Source of the DNA: Agapanthus africanus
Taxonomy: Eukaryota; Streptophyta; Magnoliopsida; Asparagales; Amaryllidaceae
Assembly (NCBI GenBank): GCA_030015575.1
Contig: CM057344.1
Span: 186,079,044 to 186,143,043 of the forward strand
Reading direction: 5' to 3'
Length of the DNA: 64,000 nucleotides
The stretch's first letter is position 1; every line of letters begins with the position of its first letter. Both the position numbers and the translations under genes were made by a program. Below, piece by piece: positions 1 to 11,254 of this stretch. Under the pieces are notes generated by a model, which saw nothing but the letters and a program-made list of their open reading frames with translations, did not search any database and was not told where the DNA came from.

Positions 1-3000
1 CAAAATTTCAAAATCAAATTCTAATCCCTACCCATTTCTTCTTGACCTATTCTAGTGTGGATCATGGATCAAGAGAGCAATTGGAGGCCAAGATTTTGGT
101 GTTAGATCTCTTATTTTGAGAGGTATAATCTTAGCATTTTGCATAAGTTTTTGTTGATTACTTGAATCTATCTATTATGTGTTTAATTAGGAGTTAATTG
201 TGGTTTTGATATTAAAGATTTAAATTTCTAGAAAAGGGTTTGGATTAAATTAGGGTTTCTATCATAGGATTATGGTTGTGATGGGTAGATTAATATGTTG
301 TGACATGCTAAAATCTAATCTAGTTGCTATATTACAATTGTCATTTTAAAAATGGACCAATTTGCATAATATTGCAAACTAGGTTTTTAGTTTTAATTCA
401 AAATGGGAGATTAAAAATATGGTTAGGGTTTCATCATATCTTAAAAATTATATTGAGTGGTTTAACCATTTAAAATATGCAAAACCAAGTTTAATTGTAA
501 AATTGTGAATTTTACATTAAAAAGTGTTAAAATTGATATTTTTGCAAACTAGGATTTTGGAAATTATGCAAATTTATGTGATTAAATTATGGAAATGGTT
601 TTATTGACTTATTTAAGTTATTTAATAAGTATTATGGCCGCTAGAATTGTTTAAACATCGAGTTTTGTACTAAAACGGGTAATTTTGCTTGCTAGTTTTT
701 CGGAAAAACGGCTTTTAGAGTGAATTTGGGGTTTTTGTGAGTTTTAACCTATTTTATATTAAAATTAGTGTTCGTGAATGTGCAAATGAGTGTGATTGGA
801 TTTTTCTCGATAGTTTGACGTTTGTACATCGACATCGAGGGTTGGTTTGACTATTCTTGCATGCGTAGGCGATAGGTTTGGACCTATTCGTGATAGGCAT
901 GTCGATTTGATTTTCGTATGCCGTTTCGATTTCGAATTTAGTTTTAATGCGATACGGTGCGTTATGATATGTAGGTACACCATGCGGACTTCGAGACGAC
1001 AAGCAAGCGCGTGGCGACGTCGGCACCGGCGAGCGAGGACCAGGTGAGTAGATTTATATCTACGGGGAGAACTCGGGTGGATGGCGTATAGCACCCCCGC
1101 AGTCCGTGGTGATGTATACGGATGCGTATACACACCAACAATTTATGATATGTTGTTAGGATTTATTATTGATGATTTTAGATGGATATTGGTGTTGGAT
1201 TGGCGCATGGTTACGAAACCTTAGGTAGTGGTTGCACCACACATACACACACACCCATATTGGCATACATTCTTCTTTCATATGTGCGTACATGGGATTA
1301 TATATTGATGTGTATATTTACACATGGGTATGGGACTATGTGTTTATATACTGGATTGAGGATAGTAATTGGTATTTGAGATGAGTCGATGATATTGGGC
1401 TTGAGGCCAGAAGACCCGTGATGTGTTTTGGTTCGTATTGAGATATGACATGATGTTTTAGCGGGTCTTTTGACGTAGTGATTCTTACATGCATGCATAC
1501 ATAGATGATATCAATATTGTACTAGACGTAGATCAGTACCCCGATCATGATATTTGATAAAGAGGATATCAGATGAATAGTATGATGAATGTGATATTGA
1601 CCCGTACCCAGATTTGGGATGCCGTACGACGGATTTACGTACGAGCTATATTTTGATGATTGATCCGCACTCTTGACTTGGGATGTCTGATTATAGATAT
1701 GGTATCGGATATGATATTATTGAGGCGGGATCACCGACTATACATATACAGGTAAGTATATGTATCGACTCAGATGATAGGCGGTTTCCTTACCTGTAGT
1801 TCAGCTTGTTAGTTCAGCCGTATAGTTTAGTGTAGTTGTTAGATTAGATTAGACTCCTACCTATTTCAAAAACTAACGAATCGTGGGTATTTTAAAAGAC
1901 AGCCCAAGGGATCCTACGGATATTTCAAAAGACTTATCTTTTCATAAAAACACCGTAGCCCCTATTTTCAAAACCCCATGATTTGTGTTATTTCAAAAGG
2001 CACCATTTGTAGAACTTATATTAGATTAATGCAGATTAGTTATAGTTGCGTCTAGTATTCAGCTCCCGCTTATTATTGTGGTTCGCTTCGCATCGCATAC
2101 TTATGTTATAAATTCTTATTGAAATGTTGATATCTTATTGTTAGGACACCAGCACCATTACCGATGATGCGTATGTACCACGTACACTTACTTGCCGGCT
2201 CACACACATCTTCATCGGTAATTGCCATGTCACGTACACCTTAGAAAATATTATTGCTTAACTTAGCTTGATAACTAGTATTTTGACATAATATTAGTGT
2301 ACCTACCTTATATGCCAGCTTAGATATTGTAGTTATTACTTATCGCTTCATGCATACTGTTATTCATTCTCATGCTTATATTCATGGTTTTACATGCTAT
2401 TGATGATTCGGATTTCCATGATATTTTCTGGATTTGGAGGAAAACCGCAAAACATATATAAACTGCTTTCTCTCTTTTAAAATAAAAATGCGGTTTTCCC
2501 ATGATGTATGAGTCGTCCACCATGAGTTTGCTGATGGATTTCGAGACCCGATTCGAGGAGTTGGATGAACCGTTTCGGGTACATGGTGGACCCGGTATGG
2601 TACCCCGGGGCAAGATGAATGTGGTATTGACGTTGAGCCTGGCAGAGGACAGATTACCTACCGGTGATATTACCCGACGCGTCGGATATCCGGAGGATAC
2701 CGTCGTGGTCTTGAGATGGATGGTAGGGGCCAGTCTGGACTGACGGCGCCCTAGATATTGAGATTGAGACATTGATATTTCGAGACAGTGAGATTTATGT
2801 TTTGTGTCGATGCTAGACACTGTTGATACTGATTTCATTATGATACCTCAGTTTAAAAATACGAAGGAAATCTCACTAATTTATGAAAACAGTTTCTTCA
2901 TTTACATGTATTCAGTTTTCATGCATTCATACCTCATTCATATGATATATTGCTACCTGAGGCACTGACACGGGCACATGAGATTTCACTCGGTTAGATA

Positions 3001-3772
3001 TTACCCTAGCCATTGTTATAGGCTGCTTGTTATGTATATTTTGAGGATATATTATGATCGTATGACCTAGGATTGCGTCATACATGCGATTATGTTCGTA
3101 GATGTTTTTCTATTCACGAGTTGGCAACTCACCCCCGTTGTGCCCCAGTTTCTTGCAGGTTTGCCGTACAGGTTTCATTACGGCTTGCGGGCATAGTTTC
3201 CTTCGGGTGATTTGCTAGTAGGTGGGTTTACTGTATCGTACCCCCCATTATATAACTTGTATATTATTATTCAGTTGTATCTAGAAGTTCCATCAACCAA
3301 ACATGTATTTATTTTTGAGATAGAGATCAGTGATGTTATTCTTTCGACCTTAGAGTCGCGCGTATATTTCTGCGGTTTTCTTATGGTTTCGAGTTTCCTT
3401 TTGAGTTTTTGATCCTCGCCGTTGGCGTTGTATATTATATTGCTTGTGTGGTGGTGACCGTCGATTGACGAAGAGCTAGCTCCCGCTTGGGGATGCCTTT
3501 TATTGATTTTATATACTATTCATGTTGTATCCCGTTTGGGAGCCAGTATTTACAAAGGAGACTCTGCCGAAATTTTTAGAAAATACTTGATGTTTTTAAA
3601 AACCGCATAATTCGGCTTATGCTATTAAAACTTCTTGTTTTAAATTGGTTTTTCTTCACTCTACTACTTTTCTTGGTTTGGATTTCTGGGTTTTCGGCTT
3701 ACTTAGAATACGTACGCCTTGAGACGTTCGTAGTTAAGTGCCGGTCATGTTCCGTACTTTCGGGTCGTGACA
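1..3772 (+). mobile_element. Giant LTR of a LARD-like element (LARD-2), left end outside the window
   Basis: This is the reverse complement of the 4.55-kb LTR at 50031-54585, clearly related but from a more diverged subfamily. It ends in TCGTGACA like the LTR there. About 0.8 kb of the LTR start lies before the window. No primer site (TGGTATCAGAGC) follows position 3772, whereas one follows the 5' LTR of the intact relative. It is therefore a 3' LTR or a solo LTR, in the opposite orientation to every other element here. Its short ORFs do not hold up in the other copies, and no gene is seen. What follows is Copia D1 interior, so it appears inserted in D1. Confidence 0.85.
2439..2499 (+). promoter_or_regulatory. 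Candidate LTR core promoter inside an inverted repeat
   Basis: Perfect 11-bp arms (GGAAAACCGCA at 2439-2449 and TGCGGTTTTCC at 2489-2499) enclose a TATATAA at 2455-2461 and a TC-rich stretch. The same arrangement, with a weaker A/T box, recurs in the other LARD LTRs at 31926-31989 and 51330-51394. The promoter role is inferred from the TATA-like box and from conservation of the arms. Confidence 0.5.
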
Positions 3773-3884
3773 TAACAATACATAGTGAAACTGAAACATG
3801 AAAATGTCTCGAAGGGGTATCCGGGTATTCCGAGTAATGCCTCTTCCATTATCCAGATTCATGATTGTAACCGTACATTTCTTT

Positions 3885-4670
3885 GCCATCTCTCCAAATC
3901 CCTTTATTTGTCTTTACTCATTACCTTCTGTACACCCTCTTAGGTTAAATGGTTTTCTTCCCTCCCTATCGTTCGGCACCAGCCTATGGTTTGGAAGAAG
4001 ACTATCCAATAAGCGTAATGGGTGTACTGTCCTAATCCTAGGAGCACCCGCAACCCGAGAGAAGGTAAAGATAAAAGTCAACTGAATAAACCTCATTCCT
4101 ATTTCTCCTGAACCAGAATCCATCCCCGAACTGGAACAAGTTCCTTCGAGTTCGTATATAACCATACGATGGAGTATCCAAATAACTGTGGATCTTCGTA
4201 GTGATATGGTGTATTCTGAAGAAATACCAAGGTGAAGTTAGGGTGGCGATGAAATATGTGGTTTGGTCATGAATGATAGCAGTTGCAATTTACTTTGCCC
4301 TCTTTCTAATCCCGTTATTTATCTTAACTTATTACCTTCTGTACACCATCATTAGGCTAATTGGTTTTCTTCATTCCCCACCGTTCGGCACCTGCCTATG
4401 GTTTTGAAGAAGACAATCCAATTAGCATAATAGGTGTACCATCGTAATCCAAGTAGCACTCGCAACCTGAGAGAAGGTAAAAGGAAAAGACAACTGAATA
4501 GTCCTATTCATTTTCTCCAGAACCGGAAACCATCCTCGAATCTGGAACAAGTTCCTTCGAGTTTGTATATAACCATACGATGGTTTTATCCAATAGAAGT
4601 GGACGTTCGTAGTGATACGAAATGTTCCGGAGAAAAAGGGTAAAAGTAGGAGTGGCAATGGGGTATGCAA
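3885..4670. repeat. Diverged tandem duplication, 411-bp period
   Basis: Two units, about 3885-4260 and 4296-4670, align with a constant offset of 411 bp. For example, TTACCTTCTG starts at 3921 and 4332, and TTCCTTCGAG starts at 4141 and 4552. By eye they are about 80% identical. They lie in the D1 interior just beyond the leader, where other Copia members have their protease-side sequence. No matching unit was seen in B, C or E. The function is unknown. Confidence 0.8.
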
Positions 4671-5056
4671 CTCAGATAATCCAAAAGCCAGTGTTTTAAG
4701 AAGATTCGGTTAACTTGGTCACTGAGTCATAGTCTAGGGTCGGGCCATGGTCGTTGCCAAAGAGAGAAAGAAAAGAAACACTCTGCGTGCACTCTAACCT
4801 AGATCAGAATGGTTATCAATTTATCTAATCAGGAAACCTCCCACTGTATCCTCAAATTCTCCTCCAAACCTAAAAGAAGAATTAGTCGGGATCACCCGAG
4901 GAGTAAACCAACTCATCAGCGGGAATTGGGATCTAACTATCATCGCACGATAACGTGATGGAATCCACCCACGTTATCACACTTCAGAAGGTTTGCGCAT
5001 ATCTGGCAAGTTTCAGATTCTTTAGAAACTCCCGATGTGTTTTTTTACCCCATACT

Positions 5057-5270
5057 CTTATGACCTTGACGAAGGTCAACAAATCATAAGTCACATGTCA
5101 AGTTCTACCCGTCATTGCCCAGGTTAATTTGAACCCACCCGTACAAGCCCTTGATGAAGTTCAACAAGGCTGTACGACTTTCCCAAACCAACGCATTTAT
5201 CTATGCAACAGAAAGGTAACAAGCAGCTACTATACACTATCCCTTGACGAAGGTCAACAAACATAGCATG
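5057..5270 (-). other. Triple stem-loop array in the D1 leader
   Basis: Three copies of a core like CCTTGACGAAGGTCAACAAA start at 5064, 5148 and 5242. Each core can pair internally (TTGAC with GTCAA). It is enclosed by outer arms: CTTATGA/TCATAAG, AGCC/GGCT with GTAC/GTAC, and CTAT/ATAG. The equivalent arms in the other Copia copies differ in sequence but still pair. The structure is inferred by eye. Confidence 0.6.
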
Positions 5271-7028
5271 AATACTAAGTGCTTCCCGTCTAAAATGACG
5301 GAGGGCTACGAATGGTTTTTGGCGAAAAACCTTTAACGTAATGAACTTGATATCGTTGAAGGAACCAAATAGCTTTTTATAAATATATAGTGGCAAAAAC
5401 CTTTGCTAAAGAGGTCACTCCCGGTGAAGGGATCTCGGCTCTTTCCCCATAGAATGAGGTGCAGGATATTCCAACTGAATACCACGATGCAAAGCAAAAA
5501 GTAATCAACTATAGTGAATTTACTACCCTGACACAAACTACTGCCCAAGGGATCACTCCCGGCGAAGGGACCTCGGCCCTTACCTCGTCGACTGAGGTGC
5601 TGGATATTCATAACCGAATACCACTGTGCAAAACAAAAGAGAACGTCCTTGTAATAACATCTTTTTGAAAAATTGTTCCAACAACATCAAACAGGTTTGT
5701 TTAGCTTGCATTTATCCGAAACAATGCAGTCCCATCAATTGATCACACCAATAAAGAACGAAAATATGATGTACGTATATGCCATCCGCATTCGCCACTG
5801 GGTCCCGTCATCACCCGTTAGGTTACTTAACTAACGACAGAGCGAGGACTGGACTAGCGCGGGTGTAAAACATATACAACATCTACAAGTATATATATAA
5901 TAATTGCTCAAGGCGTGATAAATGCAACATCACAGAAATGTAATAAGCATCACAGAACAATACAGATAATTTGGGATCCCCGGGTATCCTTTGAGCCGCA
6001 AGTGAAACCCGATGTTCCCCTAGTCGTGTGGATAGCCTGTGCAATGAAAATCTAGACTCCTATGGGTGCGGCAAGTTACCCGCCAAAACCTGAAGCGAGG
6101 CAGCCCCCTTCAACAAAGTGAATGGACCACCCAGCACTTTACGGAATCCGGTAATCTAAGTACCCCTCTTGGGTCAACCTATACCCCCTACAAGTGCGGC
6201 GAATAGCCCTCCAATACTAGAGTGAAGCCCCCTCCGTCTCAAAGCCATGAGATGCGGGTTCGTTGCCCTCTAGAACCCGGCTATCCGTGCACCCCACCGC
6301 GGGGTAATACTAGTATAGAAAATAAAATATATACAACGGGTACATCGACCTCAACCCGGTCGTGCCTCAAAATAATAATATACAAACAGGCAGTGACGGC
6401 AGTCCACATGTCGGACGCTCGCCCCGCAATATCAAATGTACAAATATAACGAAACGGTACTACCATTGCATCCAGGCTATCCACCATGACAAATCTGCAA
6501 CATCACAGCACAACGCAGAACATCAACGTGAATGTCACGTTTGCAAATCCGTCTAAAAGAGATATAGCAATTAGACAAGATTTACTGATCAAATGACATT
6601 CACAGTCACAGATAGTAATGTAAGTACTGCGAACTAACTTATTTAAAATTTCGATCGACAAAATTTCCCGAAGTGGGCCCCAAGAACAATTCCAGCACTC
6701 AAAATAATCTGGGCCAAAACTAAAAATTCCAGAAACTACATTTTCACACAAAAGACCAGCACAAGAAAAATGGTGCACTGAAGCCAAGGCGCAGAAAGAA
6801 TGTTTCCTGTAATCCCGGGAGAGGGGGTTTACGCGCTCGAAAAATCAAACATACCTCCTTACCGCTCCGGGCGTGCTTCCTATTCATTCTTTTATAAAGA
6901 TGATCTTTGGCTGGTCAATAGGGTACAGCGCCTATAATCTCTTCCTTCTATTCGAAAAGAAGAAGGGGGAAACCCTGAATTTGTAGGGGGCTCTAGAGGT
7001 GTGCTATCAAAAGGACGCCTCGAACAAG

Positions 7029-7072
7029 CCGGAACCGCGGCCATAACATGGTTATTGCCGCGGTTCTGCGGC
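7029..7072 (-). other. GC-rich hairpin near the D1 primer site
   Basis: GAACCGCGGC plus ATAAC pairs with GTTAT plus GCCGCGGTTC across a very short loop. It lies about 200 bases downstream (in the sense direction) of the primer site at 7271-7281. Related hairpins are at 29337-29384 (E), 55761-55809 (B) and 34231-34278 (Gypsy LTR). Confidence 0.6.
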
Positions 7073-7270
7073 GTTACTGTGGATTCACGATACCAAATTT
7101 CTACAGATGAAATAAAATAGCCTGCCTGATATTCTGACATACCCAAAATAATTTTTCAACCATAAAAAAATTTCGACAAAAACTCAGAAAATGAAAATGA
7201 TGTTTCGGAAATTTTGATCGATCGATGTTTTAAACATGTTAGAACAAGCTAGTAAAGGTTAATGGCGTGT

Positions 7271-7281
7271 CTCTGATACCA
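7271..7281 (-). other. D1 primer-binding site (tRNA-iMet type)
   Basis: The minus strand reads TGGTATCAGAG directly against the LTR edge. This matches the 3' end of plant initiator tRNA-Met, the usual Copia primer. Confidence 0.8.
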
Positions 7282-9051
7282 TGTAAGTCTACGGTAGCGT
7301 CCCGGCCGTCGATCCGAGGCCAAATGCGGAAACAAAAACTTTTTAGGAAACCGGCGCTATCGTAGTCTTTCACCTGGATCGAACCATTAACGCTAAACTA
7401 GCTAACTACTAAGAAGTGAGAGTGGCTATACCGATCGATCCGTGTCCCTCGGTCTTTAGCCACCATCCCTAGCTCTTCGCGGCATCTCCGATCTCCGGTC
7501 TCCTTGTCGGAAGGGCACCACATCAATGAGTCTTTTTACGGACTCCCGCTTCATCCGAAGAAACTCGAACATAAAGTTTACTAGCCGACATGTCCAAGGT
7601 GAAGTAGAGAATGTATGTGATAACTTTGTCTCGAGCATCCATTGATTCTCAACTCATGTGAGTGTATGGATGGAGGTTGAAGATGAAGCCATGGTGGAAA
7701 TAGTGAGCTAAAGGAAGAAGAAGAAGAAGAAGAGGTTTTCTTTTCTTGTGTGAGATAAAAATAAGAGCACTACAATGATAATCCAAGAGCCAACCCCAAG
7801 CCCATGGCTGCCCTCTCTCTCTCCATCCATCATTTCACACCCTTAATCAAACACTAATATGACATTTGCACAATTAAAGAGACCATGATTCACTAAACAT
7901 GTCCATGTCATATTTAATGCACCTCATCATGAACTAAGCTCATAATTTCTACCAAAATAAACATTAACCAAAATGTTTAGTCCAACAAAAAGATACGGCA
8001 ATATCTAAAGTAAACTCGTGACGGATCACAAGGATATCCCTCACCTGTATATATATACCTGCATCCGGATTCCGACTGAATGCAAATGCGATGAGACTAA
8101 AGTAATCCAACAAATCTAATACTAGGATCCGGCTTAAACCAAAGCCACTAGTATGATCCGTCCGATCATGATCCGTGCACAAGTGCACGTATATGATCGA
8201 ACCCTGCCATAATACCATACGGCCTCTACAACGTTTCGCCCAAAACTTGAGAAACTGTCTGTGGGGGACTTTAAAGACTCGTCCATACACTGGCTGTAGA
8301 TTTAACCACTAGCGCGTCAGTGGTACTAGCCGTACGTAACGGGCTACCAGGTATTGACCAAAAGGGAAACCGATGAGCGAACTCATCCTGACACCGTACT
8401 GAGCCTGTCAGTGACAATATCCATAGAGTCCGGTCCATTCGTCTATGAGTATCGCATATCGGGCCTAGGGGGTTAGTAAAAGTCAGACCCCCAAAAGCTG
8501 TACAAGTCGTGTCGGAGTGTAGCCCAGAACACCCTGATATACTACTGGAATACCTACCAGTAAATCTCCTTCCTTGGCCAAGGACTTCGTGTAATGGCTC
8601 TCCTAAACACAGCGCGATCTCACCCCCAATACCGGGAGAGACGAAACAACCTGCCGATCCGCTCACTGCCTCCATGTGGCTCGGGACTGTACCCAACTAA
8701 AACCTGTATGCATGACTTCTTTGAGCCATGGTAGGGTAGTAATCAAAGCACAGTGGGAACTCGAATAAGAGAAATGACGATCTCAGGTCGATGAACTAAC
8801 CTGTACACATGTCACCAGGGAACTGCTATCTGACGTCAGGTATAATACCAACTAGCATGTTCCCGGCGAGTCCTGTCTGGTGTACTCATAACACAATGAG
8901 CACCTGTATACATCTTAGGTGATCCAACTGACGCCAATGGCTTGTGAGACCGGCCACCACCCCTCGTCGGGGTCTCGACTGTATACATTAGTCTACTCTG
9001 GAGTATCGATGCCCTATCTCGAAACTCCCATGACTGGGGACCACTTTAAGG
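7282..9051 (-). repeat. D1 5' LTR, interrupted by Copia C
   Basis: It begins TGTAAGTCTACGGTAGCG on the plus strand, as does the D2 LTR at 60017, and follows that LTR until 9051. There the Copia C LTR begins. The rest is expected beyond the right edge of the window, after C ends. It includes a GAA-rich microsatellite near 7716-7732. Confidence 0.85.
9047..9051. repeat. Candidate target-site duplication of Copia C (TAAGG)
   Basis: These are the five bases before the C LTR. The uninterrupted D2 LTR also has TTAAGG at this point, so the insertion point is clear. The partner copy lies outside the window. Confidence 0.55.
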
Positions 9052-11239
9052 TGTAGGGTTACTAGGCACTCTCACAAGGGTCTACAAGGTATCAACCATG
9101 CCCGATTTAAAATTTAGACGTGCCGAACAATCCTAACTAAGATCCTTACTAGAGATTAGGCGAAAACAATAAGCAAGTAAACAACTTTACTTCTAAGGGT
9201 TTGGGATTACAACCTTTGTAGTCCGATCCTTCACTTCATAATCTCTGTGTTGAGGTCCTTTCGCTGCGATCATCATGTTTCCGGACTCTAGAGAGGTTCC
9301 ACGAAGAGAAAGATGCAAGCTTGCTTCCGATCTTCGATAACAAAGATGATCTACCTTAAAGTTTCATTAACACAAGCTCTCACTCACAAATGAAGTGAAC
9401 ACCCTAATCTAAATGGCAAGAATAGATTAGGATGATGAAGTAGGAATTTAGCTCTCATTTATTTTCATAATCTCACACTATTCCATCACAAAACCCAAAG
9501 CTAGAAAGCTTTGCAAAGAGGAAGAAGAAGAAGATGAATCAATAATCCTTTTGTGATGAATAATGAATTGTTATGATAACTACAAATGCAATCATGGTGG
9601 ACCAAAGAAAAGGCTAACCAATGTAGAGAGTTAACTAGGGTTAAGGGGTGTGGGTTGGGTTAGGCAATATCTCACAAAATATCATTGCAAGAAACAAAGT
9701 AAAAGCTTCTAGAAGTTTCTAGAAAAGTTAAACCCAAATCAAACCCTGACCATGATTAATCTCCACTAACCATGTTGCATTAGTAATCATAACTTGTTAC
9801 AATATTATATATCATATATATAATATATTTTTATAACAAAAGAAAATAATACAATAAACATATATCGCATATATATCAATGTATTACCCGAGTGAGAAAA
9901 TGAATCAATAAGTGAGCTTATATTAATTAATGTAATTTAATATATCAAAAATATTATTATACATTAAATTATCAAATCAACACTTGATTCGATAATCCGG
10001 CTATTTCATAAATAACCGACTAATATTATCCGTATCAGTTAATCGAATCAACACTTGATCTGATGACCCGGCTATATCACATATACCCGGCCGATATCTT
10101 ATATCGCGAGAATCTAATACGGTATCACATACACGTATTGTTCTCGGTCCCGCACATATCATATATGTGGTCCTACTCCTATTTTTCCTGAGCCAAGAAA
10201 CCTCTGTGTAGGACTCTAAAGAATCGTCAATACGCCGACAGTAGGTGATGATCATATCAAACACCCACAAGCTGCAAGCGATCAGCTAAACGTAACAGGC
10301 ACCCAGGTATTGAGCGATCAGAAGATCAACAAGCAAGCCTGTACATTCTCCTGCGAATCAAATCGGTAACACTCCCGTACAGTCCGGTCTCTTCGTCTGA
10401 TATGTCGCATATCTCGCCTAGGGGTCGAAAACGTCAGACCCCGGTAGCTTGATAAGTCGTGTCGATATGAGATCCATAACAGTTCGAGAAACTACTGATA
10501 ACACTTACCAGTAAATCTTAGCAACCCTGGTCAGGGATTTCCAGTTATAGCCAATCGAACACAGTGCAACATCAACTCCCTATACCGGGAGAGACGAATC
10601 CCCTCCTATCTCTCATTGCCTCCATGTGATTCGGGACTGTACCCAAAAGCCACCTTTTTGCACGCCCTCTTAGACTTGGTATGATAGAAATCAAAGCACA
10701 GTGGGAATCACACAAGACTCTATAATGATCTCGGGTCTACAGACTACTCTGTACCAGTGTCACCAGAGAACTGCCATCTAACGTGGGGTATAATACCATC
10801 TGGGAGTTCTCGGCGAGTCCGTCCAGTGTACCCAGTCTCAACTGAGCACCCATACACCATCCTTGATGTCAAACACCGATGGATATGGGATCATCCATCG
10901 CCCATCATTTGGGTCAAGATGCGTATACGCTAGTCTACTCTGGTGTATCGATGCCCTGTCTTGATACACCCTCGACTAGGAGCAGTTATAGGATGTACTC
11001 GTCGACTACCGTGGCCCCACTAGTATGATCTCATCATAGTCCCAGTAGTCGAGTACATATCCTAAGGGCTTTATCAACATATAATATAGAGACAATCAGA
11101 GTACATGTTAAGATAAAGTACAACTAGATAGCATACTATCATGTCGAGCAAGAAAGTCCTCCCTATATATGTCCAAGCATCCATTAGAATATACATCATA
11201 TGTACAGTAATGGCCTCTAGGGCATACATATAACTAACA
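9052..11239 (-). repeat. Copia C 3' LTR
   Basis: A 2188-bp LTR running TGTAGGGTTACTAGG to ACTAACA on the plus strand. It is the same family as the B and E LTRs. It holds the paired inverted repeats near 9965-10090 that all LTRs of this family share, and a GAA microsatellite near 9520. Confidence 0.9.
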
Positions 11240-11254
11240 ATCTCCCACTTGCAC
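11240..11254 (-). other. Copia C polypurine tract
   Basis: The minus strand reads GTGCAAGTGGGAGAT directly before the LTR start TGTTAG. The same tract sits at this place in B and E. Confidence 0.75.

Larger units (their letters stand above)
4735..7270 (-). other. D1 non-coding leader
   Basis: This lies between the primer site and the degraded coding part, where Copia gag would be expected. It contains, from the coding side: the three stem-loops of 5057-5270, two copies of a TCACTCCCGG module (near 5415 and 5553), a TGCATT/AATGCA hairpin (5707-5728), a conserved block near 5770-5880, and a GC-rich hairpin at 7029-7072. It is homologous in order to the leaders of B, C and E, though diverged. 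No protein could be recognised in it. Confidence 0.65.
3773..9051 (-). mobile_element. Copia element D1 (fossil): interior and 5' LTR
   Basis: On the minus strand this reads: LTR (7282-9051), tRNA-iMet primer site (7271-7281), a long non-coding leader (about 4735-7270), then an unplaced interior part (3773-4734). Its LTR is the same family as D2 at 60017-62171. Copia C cuts the LTR at 9051. The 3' half and 3' LTR lie left of the window. No gag, integrase or RT frame is visible, so it is a thoroughly broken old copy and probably the oldest layer of the nest. Confidence 0.8.

Noticed and set aside
847-1047. Short ORFs on both strands at 754-1133
   Set aside because: They lie in a LARD LTR. The homologous places in the other LARD LTRs do not keep the frame, and no domain is recognisable.
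2501-2743. 80-codon ORF just after the inverted-repeat promoter candidate in LARD-2
   Set aside because: Its first 20 or so codons are shared with the other LARD LTRs, but the reading then differs. Conservation looks like DNA, not protein.
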